This document shows, piece after piece, positions 1 through 5,517 of a stretch of DNA of 7,854 nt (positions are counted from its first letter, which is position 1; each line of letters begins with the position of its first letter). Position numbers and translations under genes: made by a program. The stretch covers positions 1 to 7,854 of the forward strand of contig CAIKQM010000605.1 of assembly GCA_903829565.1 (NCBI GenBank). Reading direction: 5' to 3'. A model generated the notes under the pieces. It was not told where the DNA came from. It was given only the letters and a program-made list of their open reading frames with translations, and searched no databases. The stretch is from an uncultured Planctomycetota bacterium. GTDB lineage: Bacteria > Planctomycetota > UBA1135 > GCA-002686595.

Positions 1-89
1 GGCTGGAGCTGCATGAGGTGCTGCTCAAGCGGCAGTTCGGCCCGTGGTGCAAGAAGCCGGGCTATGGGCGGTTCGTCAGCCAGACTTGA
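1..89 (+). CDS. C-terminal end of an unidentified protein (5' truncated by window)
   Basis: The frame beginning at base 3 reads 28 codons and stops at TGA 87-89. The residues include LKRQFGPWCKKPGYGRF near the end. Third codon positions are almost all G or C, as in the confident genes of this window, which favours this frame over the other open one (frame 1, stop at about 112). The tail is basic with aromatic residues. I do not recognise the family and too little is present to assign a function. The next gene is convergent, and the hairpin at 121-146 lies between the two stops. Confidence 0.4.
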   Translation, partial: LELHEVLLKRQFGPWCKKPGYGRFVSQT

Positions 90-120
90 CGCTGTCAGGG
101 AAACTTGACGGCTAAGAAAG

Positions 121-146
121 AGGGCCGCGGAGAGGTCCGCAGCCCT
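121..146 (-). terminator. Hairpin, probable terminator of the HAD-like gene (possibly bidirectional)
   Basis: AGGGC pairs with GCCCT and GCGGA with TCCGC, interrupted by one C/A mismatch, around a 4-base GAGG loop. Read on the minus strand, the stem is followed by CTTTCTTAG, a short T-rich tail, so it best suits the minus-strand gene ending at 174. On the + strand no T-run follows, so for the truncated upstream gene it would be only a weak or factor-dependent terminator. Confidence 0.5.
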
Positions 147-173
147 GAGCGTGCACACTGGTCTGGGCCAGTA

Positions 174-785
174 TCACGTGAGCGACTTCTGCACCTGCAC
201 CAACCCCCTCACCATCTCCGCCACCGATCCCCCCTCACGATCACACTCCACAACCAATCCACCCTCCCGTTCAACCCCACCAATCCGCCCACATCGAATC
301 CCTGCCCGCCACCCTGCCGCCAACTCCTGCACATCACTCGAAAGGATCCAGCTCGAACGCAACTCGATCCCATCTTCCTGCTGCGCGTGATAGAAGCAGC
401 CGGTGTTCGGGAAGCGGAACACGGACTCGTTGCACTGGGGGCCCTTGCCGTCCGGTGCGACGGTGGAGGCGTAGTGGCGCTTGAGGGGAATGCCCAGGCT
501 GCGGAGGTGGGCGCACAGCTCTTCGTCAAACTTGGCGAAGGCTTCGGGGCTGGTGCGGCCGTGGGCTACTGCATCCTCGTTGCCGACCACATAGATGTTC
601 CAGCCGCATTGACCTGCTGCGAAGAGGGCGTTGAGTGCACCCTCGGCGAACCGAGTGCTGGCGATGGTCTTCGGGCTGCCGCCTTTGGTGGGCTGAATCA
701 GTCCGCCCAAGCGGCTGATGAAGAGGCCACGCGGAGGGAAGCCGGTGCCGGGCAGGGAAGTGAGAACGCGGGTGCGCAGGTTCAT
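174..785 (-). CDS. Degenerate HAD-superfamily protein, GmhB / histidinol-phosphatase-like; predicted pseudoenzyme
   Basis: With start ATG 785-783 the product is 203 residues; an in-frame GTG at 848 would give 224. The residue order follows the HAD-IIIA heptose-bisphosphatase / histidinol-phosphatase fold throughout. Numbering from GTG 848: motif I (family DRDG) reads S45-R-L-G48; motif II (VVTNQSGIARG) reads VVGNEDAVAHG at 87-97; motif III (CRKPxPG) reads FRFPNTG at 144-150; motif IV (SWMVGDxxxD) reads SWILSSDVQE at 166-175. The nucleophile Asp, general-acid Asp, Thr/Ser, Lys and both metal Asp are thus all replaced, and the Cys/His zinc ligands of GmhB are mostly gone, while scaffold residues (VV, N, RxP, SW, AG) remain. 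The frame has no stops. This fits a non-catalytic binding protein or a gene under relaxed selection. The last ~35 residues lie in G-rich, low-complexity DNA and extend beyond the usual family end. ATG 785 is preferred because an inverted repeat sits directly before it; neither start has a clear ribosome site. Confidence 0.65.
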   Translation of the reverse strand: MNLRTRVLTSLPGTGFPPRGLFISRLGGLIQPTKGGSPKTIASTRFAEGALNALFAAGQCGWNIYVVGNEDAVAHGRTSPEAFAKFDEELCAHLRSLGIPLKRHYASTVAPDGKGPQCNESVFRFPNTGCFYHAQQEDGIELRSSWILSSDVQELAAGWRAGIRCGRIGGVEREGGLVVECDREGGSVAEMVRGLVQVQKSLT

Positions 786-787
786 GG

Positions 788-816
788 TGTCTCGGTCTTC
801 AGTAGGGGCCGAGACA
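788..816 (-). promoter_or_regulatory. Inverted repeat directly upstream of the HAD-like gene start
   Basis: TGTCTCGG at 788-795 and CCGAGACA at 809-816 form a perfect 8-base inverted repeat with a 13-base spacer. It ends two bases before the ATG at 785. It could be a repressor operator or a 5' leader hairpin limiting access to the start. On the + strand the second arm is followed by GTTTT, so it could also stop read-through from that side. If translation starts at GTG 848 the repeat is within the coding region and may be incidental. Confidence 0.4.
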
Positions 817-907
817 GTTTTCGGCGTGCTGAGCAGATGCTTGAGCACGCAATGACGCTTTCTTTACGACTAGGAAAGTCCTTCCAACTCACGATCTAAA
901 ACGTACC

Positions 908-940
908 GCGGCCGCACGACGGGAGGCGTCGCACGGCCGC
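908..940 (-). terminator. Rho-independent terminator of the STAS-PilZ gene
   Basis: A 7-bp outer stem (GCGGCCG / CGGCCGC) and a 5-bp inner stem (CGACG / CGTCG), separated by a symmetric CA/CA internal loop, close on a GGAGG loop. On the minus strand it lies 27 bases after the STAS-PilZ stop and is followed by GGTACGTTTTAG, giving a short T-run. It separates this gene from the next minus-strand gene, so the two are probably transcribed separately. Confidence 0.7.
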
Positions 941-966
941 AGGAACCACCCTAAGGGGCAGCTAGC

Positions 967-1788
967 TCACTTCTTCTTGGGCTTGTCGTCGCCCTTCGAC
1001 TTGCCCTTGCCGTAGACCTCTTCACGCAGGGTCGCCATGTCGTCGCGGTAGCGCCCGATCGCCGTGCGCACATTGGCTTCGAGGTTCTTGAACGCAGCCG
1101 CAATGCGTACGCCGTCCAAGCGCTCTTCCACGCGTTGAATGGTCATGTGTGCCTCGCAGAAGCCGCGCTGGTACATCGGCAGCGGGAAGCGTGCGCGCCA
1201 CTCAGTGCCGATGGCGAGCATCTGGCCCATCTCGAAGGGTGTCAAGCCGGTTTGACCGCCGCTCCAGCTGAACTCCAAGCCGTCGAGGCTGACATCCACC
1301 ATGCGGCCCACGAAGCTGCCAGGAAGAGTCTCGCCCTTCTTCGGCTTCTTGATGAAGAGCTCGATGCGCTTGGCATCCATGGGCGCGAAGGTGATCGTGG
1401 CGTGATCGTGCGCCTCTGTGCTCACCTCCGGCTTGGCGGCCTTCGGCGCTGCACCGCGCACGGCGCTCACAGCGTCCTCGACGCTGCCAACCACGGTCAA
1501 GATGCGATTGATGCCCACGCGCTCGAAGATGTCGCGGCAGAAGGTGCTCGGGCGAGAGACCGCCAGCTTGCCTCCGTTCGAGGCCATTGAGCGGTTGGTC
1601 TTCACCAGCGCACCCAGCGCCGTCGAGTTGATGAACCGCACGAACTGGAGGTCGACAACAATACGCACAAGTCCAACCTTCTTGAGGTTGTCGAGCTCAT
1701 CCTCAAAGGTCTTGACGGCGTAGTGGTCAAACTCGCCTTTGAGGTAAAGGATCGCGTAGTCGTCGAAGGCTTCGGGAGTGATCTGCAT
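967..1788 (-). CDS. STAS domain (anti-sigma factor antagonist-like) fused to a PilZ-like domain
   Basis: A 273-residue protein. Residues 1-108 form a STAS domain: FDHYAVKTFEDEL, then IVVDLQFVRFINSTALGAL at 43-61 and a C-terminal helix ending around EDAVSAV. In SpoIIAA/RsbV the signature is D-S-S-G with the second Ser phosphorylated; here it reads N54-S55-T56-A57, so Thr56 sits at the phospho-acceptor position and the preceding Asp is Asn. After a linker (112-130), residues 131-250 resemble PilZ: the D-x-S-x-x-G motif is D165-V-S-L-D-G170, followed by a barrel-like stretch and a closing helix (LEANVRTAIGRYRDDM). The arginine pair RxxxR that normally contacts cyclic di-GMP is not seen, so ligand binding is uncertain. 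The tail (260-273) is Lys-rich. The gene is divergent from a PP2C phosphatase 56 bases away, its likely partner: the phosphatase would dephosphorylate Thr56 or Ser55. Start is the ATG at 1788, without a good ribosome site. STAS is confident, PilZ fairly so. Confidence 0.88.
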   Translation of the reverse strand: MQITPEAFDDYAILYLKGEFDHYAVKTFEDELDNLKKVGLVRIVVDLQFVRFINSTALGALVKTNRSMASNGGKLAVSRPSTFCRDIFERVGINRILTVVGSVEDAVSAVRGAAPKAAKPEVSTEAHDHATITFAPMDAKRIELFIKKPKKGETLPGSFVGRMVDVSLDGLEFSWSGGQTGLTPFEMGQMLAIGTEWRARFPLPMYQRGFCEAHMTIQRVEERLDGVRIAAAFKNLEANVRTAIGRYRDDMATLREEVYGKGKSKGDDKPKKK

Positions 1789-1807
1789 AGGTCGGGTACC
1801 TACCGAG

Positions 1808-1836
1808 TTGGAGCGGAAGGGGGGCAGGAGTAGACT
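1808..1836 (+). promoter_or_regulatory. Candidate sigma70-type promoter for the phosphatase operon
   Basis: TTGGAG (1808-1813) and TAGACT (1831-1836) are separated by 17 bases, matching consensus at 3/6 and 4/6 positions. The -10-like box ends 8 bases before the ATG at 1845, so the transcript would be leaderless or nearly so. An AGGAG at 1826-1830 is 14 bases from the ATG, too far for a normal ribosome site, and lies partly in the dyad GGAGT-AG-ACTCC (1827-1838). On the opposite strand, TAGGTA also sits 8 bases before the STAS gene ATG. This is pattern-based only. Confidence 0.3.
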
Positions 1837-1844
1837 CCAAACCC

Positions 1845-3260
1845 ATGTTCTGGCGCAAGAAGGAACGCCCCAAGGAAGAGGCTACGCCTGCCGTACGGCC
1901 GGCGGCTCCGTCGCCGCGTCCGGCCGCCCCTGCGGCGCAGGACACCCGTTCTAGCTTCTTGTTGGGCAGCGACCTGTCGGATCGCCAGCGCCTCGATGCG
2001 TTGTTCGCCGCCATCACACGCGTCACGGACGCGGGCTCGACACGCGGCGCGAACCTTCAGGACCTTCTGGCCTATTTGGTTGATCTGGCCGTTGAGTTCA
2101 CCCGGGCGGAGCGCGGCTTCCTGATCGAGCAGCAGGCCGATGGAAGCCTGGAGACTAGGGTGGCTCGATCGCGCGCCGCCGATCTGCCACCCCGTACGCG
2201 CTGGCCCCAGAGCTTGGTGAGGCGCTTGCTGGACGACGGTCAAGCCGTTTGTACACAGATCGATCCTGACAACGAGCAGCTCGATCTAGGCAGCTCCATC
2301 ATCGACATGAAGTTGCGCGCGATGATGGCCGTGCGCTTGGATGCTTTGCGCACAGTCGATGGACAGACCTTGCGCGGAGTGCTGTACGTCGATTCCAAGC
2401 AGGTCTCCCGCACCTTTGCAGCCGGCGACCTGCGCTTCTTCCAAACACTCTCGGCGTTCATCGCGATCGCAGCGCGCAATGCGGACTATCGTGCTGCACT
2501 AGTCCAGAAAGCCCAGCAGGATCGCGAACTGGAGATCGTGCGCTCGATTCGCGATGACTTGAATCCTGCGCCCATCGTTCACCACCCGTTGTATGAAGTG
2601 GCTGCCTGGGCCGAGGCTGAGGACTTGGCTTCGGGTGACTACTATGACTGGCTCGTGTTGCCGGATGGTCGCTTGGCTGTGCAATGTGGTGACGTCACGG
2701 GCCACGGCGTGGGCTCGTCGCTCATCATGGCCTCGGCTACGGCCGCGACGCGGGCCTACTTGCACAGCGATGACGATCCGGCGCGCATCGTGGCCCATGT
2801 GTCGCGCGACTTGGCACCGCATCTGCGCACCAAGACGCATCTCACTTGTTTCCTTGGCATTTTCGGCACGGATGGCATGTTGCGTGCCCTCAATGCAGGT
2901 CACACGCCGCCGCTGCACTGGCGCAAAGCGACGCAGGCGGTGGATGCGATGCCTGACACGCACAATGCCGCCATCGGCTTTGTGGATGAGTCCTTTGATT
3001 GGCAAGCGGCTGCACCACGCGTCATCGAGCCGGGTGACATGGTCATCATGACTAGCGATGGCTTCACCGAAGCACGCGCGCAGGGCAGTGACGATCAACT
3101 GGGTGAAGAGGGCTTTGCACAGTTGGTGCAACGCGTGGCACCTACCTGCGCGACACCCGGGGCTGTGGTGGAAGCGCTACGGTCAGCCTTGCTTGAGTAC
3201 ACTGGCGGACGACTATGGGACGACACCACTTTGGTCGTCGTGCGCCGCAAGACATCGTGA
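1845..3260 (+). CDS. GAF-domain PP2C-type serine/threonine phosphatase (RsbU/SpoIIE family)
   Basis: A 471-residue cytosolic protein. Residues 1-37 are basic, then Pro/Ala-rich and probably disordered. Residues about 55-215 match a GAF sensory domain, including the late RGVLYVDSK strand (177-185). Residues 213-240 form a charged helical linker (KAQQDRELEIVRSIRDDL). The PP2C/SpoIIE catalytic domain follows at about 248-468 with all expected motifs: SGDYYDW (263-269), GDVTGHGVGSSL (282-293), NAGHTPPL (350-357), TSDGFTEAR (403-411) and WDDTTLVVV (458-466). Metal-binding Asp265, Asp283, Asp405 and Asp459/460 are intact, so it should be active. Such enzymes dephosphorylate STAS-domain antagonists, releasing a sigma factor or other target from its kinase. 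The divergent STAS-PilZ gene is the obvious candidate substrate. The GAF ligand is unknown. No membrane segment is present. The stop overlaps the next start by GTGA, so it leads a coupled operon. Confidence 0.93.
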   Translation: MFWRKKERPKEEATPAVRPAAPSPRPAAPAAQDTRSSFLLGSDLSDRQRLDALFAAITRVTDAGSTRGANLQDLLAYLVDLAVEFTRAERGFLIEQQADGSLETRVARSRAADLPPRTRWPQSLVRRLLDDGQAVCTQIDPDNEQLDLGSSIIDMKLRAMMAVRLDALRTVDGQTLRGVLYVDSKQVSRTFAAGDLRFFQTLSAFIAIAARNADYRAALVQKAQQDRELEIVRSIRDDLNPAPIVHHPLYEVAAWAEAEDLASGDYYDWLVLPDGRLAVQCGDVTGHGVGSSLIMASATAATRAYLHSDDDPARIVAHVSRDLAPHLRTKTHLTCFLGIFGTDGMLRALNAGHTPPLHWRKATQAVDAMPDTHNAAIGFVDESFDWQAAAPRVIEPGDMVIMTSDGFTEARAQGSDDQLGEEGFAQLVQRVAPTCATPGAVVEALRSALLEYTGGRLWDDTTLVVVRRKTS

Positions 3261-4627
3261 CACACACACACACATCTCGCGGCGCGGACTTGTTGGTACG
3301 CGGCGCTCGTATCTGGCCTTCCCATCCCCGTCACGCAGCGGTGGACATCCGCATCGTGGGTGGGGTTATCGATGAGATCGGACCCGTTTTGGACAGCGCA
3401 GGACTGCCTGTGCTGGATGCGCAAGGCCTGAGCGTCATCCCCGGTTTGGTTGATGTGCATGTGCACTTCCGTGACCCGGGCCTCGAGCACAAAGAAGGTT
3501 GGGATCACGGCTCCGCGGGAGCACTGCATGGCGGCGTGACGAGTGTGGTGGAGGTTCAGAACAACCCTCCGCTGTCGCTCGATCGTGCCGCCTTGGAAGC
3601 ACGGATTGCGCATGTGCGCACGCGCTCGCGAGTGGACTTCGGTTGTCTAGCCAATTTGACATCCGACTCCATTGGCAATTTGGCGGACATGGCTCCGTTG
3701 ACTCCGGCTTTCAAGCTGTTCCTCGGAGGCTCAACGGGTCTGGGTGGAGAGACTGACTATGGCACGCTGCGCCGCTTGTTTCGCGCGGCGGCCTTGTCCG
3801 GCCGCATGATCGTCGCGCATTGCGAGGACGAGAACATGTTACGTGAGGCTAAGAAGGCCTACCCCGAGCCCACTGTGCTGCAGCATCATGTGCTGCGGTC
3901 CGTCGAGTCCGAGATCCAGTCGGTGCGCATGAGCATCGAATGGGTCGAGGAAACTGGTGCGGAATTGCATGTGTTTCACGTGTCCACGCAAGGCGCCTGT
4001 GAGCTGATTGCGGATGCGCGCCGCAGAGGCCTGCCCGTTTCCGGCAGCACGGGCCCACAGTACGTGCACCTTTCCTGCGACGACGCTCCGCGTCTGGGCA
4101 ACCTGCTCAAGGTCAATCCCTCGATCAAGACACCCCGCGACGGGGCAGGCATTCTTGCCGCGGTGGAGTCGGGTGTGATTGATGCAATCGGCACGGATCA
4201 CGCTCCGCATCCTCTGACAGAGAAAATGCGCGACTATGCACACGCGCCGTCGGGTATGCCTTCCGTTGATTTGTTGTGGCCCCTGACTCTCGAGCTCGTG
4301 CGTCAAGGGCGTTTGACAGCAGAGTCTGCACTGGCCAGTGTGACTTGGCGCGCTGCTCAATCGCTGCACTTGCCGCGCAAGGGACGTTTGGTTCCCGGTT
4401 ATGACGGTGATTTGACGCTGTTCGATCCCACGGAAACCCGCAAGGTGTCCGGTGCACACTTGCCTTCACGGTCGAAGTGGTCAGCGTATGAGGGCTGTGA
4501 GCTGGCTGGTTGGCCACGCCTGGTGATCCGGCGAGGCGAACTCGCCTTCAAGGACGGCGAAGTCCTGGTCAAGGCGGGCGGGCGACCGTTGGACTTGCAA
4601 CCACCGCTTCCTATCCACGGCAGGTGA
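3257..4627 (+). CDS. pyrC: Dihydroorotase-family metal-dependent amidohydrolase
   Basis: With start GTG 3257, overlapping the previous stop as GTGA, the product has 456 residues, close to the ~430 of class I dihydroorotases; an ATG at 3215 would add 14 residues copied from the phosphatase 3' end and is less likely. The family converts N-carbamoyl-aspartate to dihydroorotate in pyrimidine synthesis. Metal ligands are all visible (GTG numbering): His68 and His70 in DVHVHFRDPG, Lys153 in AFKLFLGGSTG (the position of the carboxylated lysine), His188 in AHCEDEN, His241 in FHVST and Asp314 in GTDHAPH. Family motifs KVNPSIK and SGMPS are present. Two substrate-side motifs are atypical: the usual MPNT region reads QNNPPL, and the usual E-V-T/C-P-H-H-L reads STGPQYVHL. 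A dihydroorotase is most likely; allantoinase, hydantoinase or an altered-specificity paralogue cannot be excluded. Its place between a signalling phosphatase and a DUF58 gene, not with other pyr genes, adds to that doubt. Confidence 0.8.
   Translation: MTHTHTSRGADLLVRGARIWPSHPRHAAVDIRIVGGVIDEIGPVLDSAGLPVLDAQGLSVIPGLVDVHVHFRDPGLEHKEGWDHGSAGALHGGVTSVVEVQNNPPLSLDRAALEARIAHVRTRSRVDFGCLANLTSDSIGNLADMAPLTPAFKLFLGGSTGLGGETDYGTLRRLFRAAALSGRMIVAHCEDENMLREAKKAYPEPTVLQHHVLRSVESEIQSVRMSIEWVEETGAELHVFHVSTQGACELIADARRRGLPVSGSTGPQYVHLSCDDAPRLGNLLKVNPSIKTPRDGAGILAAVESGVIDAIGTDHAPHPLTEKMRDYAHAPSGMPSVDLLWPLTLELVRQGRLTAESALASVTWRAAQSLHLPRKGRLVPGYDGDLTLFDPTETRKVSGAHLPSRSKWSAYEGCELAGWPRLVIRRGELAFKDGEVLVKAGGRPLDLQPPLPIHGR
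3260..3274 (+). repeat. (AC)7 dinucleotide tract immediately after the dihydroorotase start codon
   Basis: Fifteen bases of alternating A and C begin at the last base of the phosphatase stop codon and encode Thr-His-Thr-His-Thr directly after the GTG start. A gain or loss of one unit would shift the frame of the whole dihydroorotase without touching the phosphatase. Confidence 0.8.
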
Positions 4628-5517
4628 GTGCAGAGCTTTCTACGCAGGTGCGCTTCGAACCGGAGTTCCTCCGGCGCTTGGGCCTGCGTATCGAGCAGCG
4701 TCGAGCACAAGGCTTGTTGCGCCGCAGTTCGCAGCTGTTGGATGTGAGCCCAGCGTCGGGCGGCAAGTTGCGCGGCATGAGTGCCGGTTATGAGTTGGAC
4801 CGCATGAGGTCTTGGCGCTGGGGCGATGATCCTCGTCAGGTCGACTGGGCCGCCACCTTGCGCAGTGGCGAACCTATGGTGCGCGTGGTGCGGGGCGAGT
4901 CCGCGCCGGAGTGCACCCTGGTCTTGGATGCCTCCTTGTCCATGGCCGTGGGGCAGCCCACCAAGTTGCAGCGTGCGGCCGAACTGGTCGCGTGGCTGGC
5001 AGCTTCCATGCTGGAGTTGGGGGGCCGCGTGCGTTTGGTGGTGCATGGTTCGACGGTGCAGGTGCATACGGCCGGCAGTCGAACGCAGCTGTCTAGTTTG
5101 CTTGTCGCACTTCAAGGTGTGCGTGCGGCTGGACACTGGTCGGCGGCTGATTTGGCAAATTCTGTTCCACAGCGCGGCCTCGCGTGGGTGATTGGTGACT
5201 ACATGTCCGTTGATCCGGGGGCCTCGAACGGTGCCTTGTGCAGGCAGCGCACACGCGGTGGTCTGCACGCCTTGTTGGTGCTTGCGCCCGAAGAGCGTGA
5301 CCCTCAACAGGGATCGGTGCTGTGGCGCGATCCCGAAGATCGCCGTGCAAGCTCGGCGCAGATTGATGGGGCGCTGCAAGCCCGCTACCAAGCCGAGTTG
5401 TCTAGTGAATTGGACAAGCGCGCGTTCGCTTTGCGGCAGGCTCGTGGGCAGCTGGTAGTGGTCACGAGCGACGGTGCTTGGGATGAGCAGTGCGCGCTGC
5501 TGGATGGGGTGGCGTGA
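4624..5517 (+). CDS. DUF58-domain protein with intact vWA-type MIDAS motif
   Basis: With start GTG 4624, overlapping the dihydroorotase stop as GTGA, the product has 297 residues, normal for the family. An ATG at 4510 is in frame but would overlap the upstream gene by 118 bases. The DUF58 signature lies at residues 59-89 (Y-x-L-D-R-x-R, then WGDDPRQVDWAATLRSGEP). A vWA-like core follows with VLDASLSM: Asp102, Ser104 and Ser106 give a complete DxSxS metal site. The N-terminal part (about 10-35) is an amphipathic basic helix; there is no membrane span, so it is cytoplasmic. The C-terminal strand QLVVVTSDG is typical. DUF58 proteins usually sit in MoxR-AAA/Bat clusters linked to envelope integrity, protein maturation or stress tolerance, but their biochemical role is unsettled. 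Here the BatA-like partner follows directly and no MoxR ATPase is in the window. Confidence 0.88.
   Translation: MSAELSTQVRFEPEFLRRLGLRIEQRRAQGLLRRSSQLLDVSPASGGKLRGMSAGYELDRMRSWRWGDDPRQVDWAATLRSGEPMVRVVRGESAPECTLVLDASLSMAVGQPTKLQRAAELVAWLAASMLELGGRVRLVVHGSTVQVHTAGSRTQLSSLLVALQGVRAAGHWSAADLANSVPQRGLAWVIGDYMSVDPGASNGALCRQRTRGGLHALLVLAPEERDPQQGSVLWRDPEDRRASSAQIDGALQARYQAELSSELDKRAFALRQARGQLVVVTSDGAWDEQCALLDGVA

Noticed and set aside
84..110. Direct repeat ACTTGACG (84-91 and 103-110) resembling paired -35 boxes
   Set aside because: No -10-like sequence at suitable distance and no + strand gene begins downstream; the first copy overlaps the stop codon of the truncated gene.
105..899. 264-codon open frame on the + strand
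   Set aside because: Antisense to the HAD-like gene, whose minus-strand product shows a fold-wide alignment; the + strand product is low-complexity at its N-terminus and matches nothing recognisable.
2499..3131. 210-codon open frame on the minus strand inside the phosphatase gene
   Set aside because: It is antisense to the PP2C catalytic motifs, which explain the conservation; its own product is His/Arg-rich with no domain.
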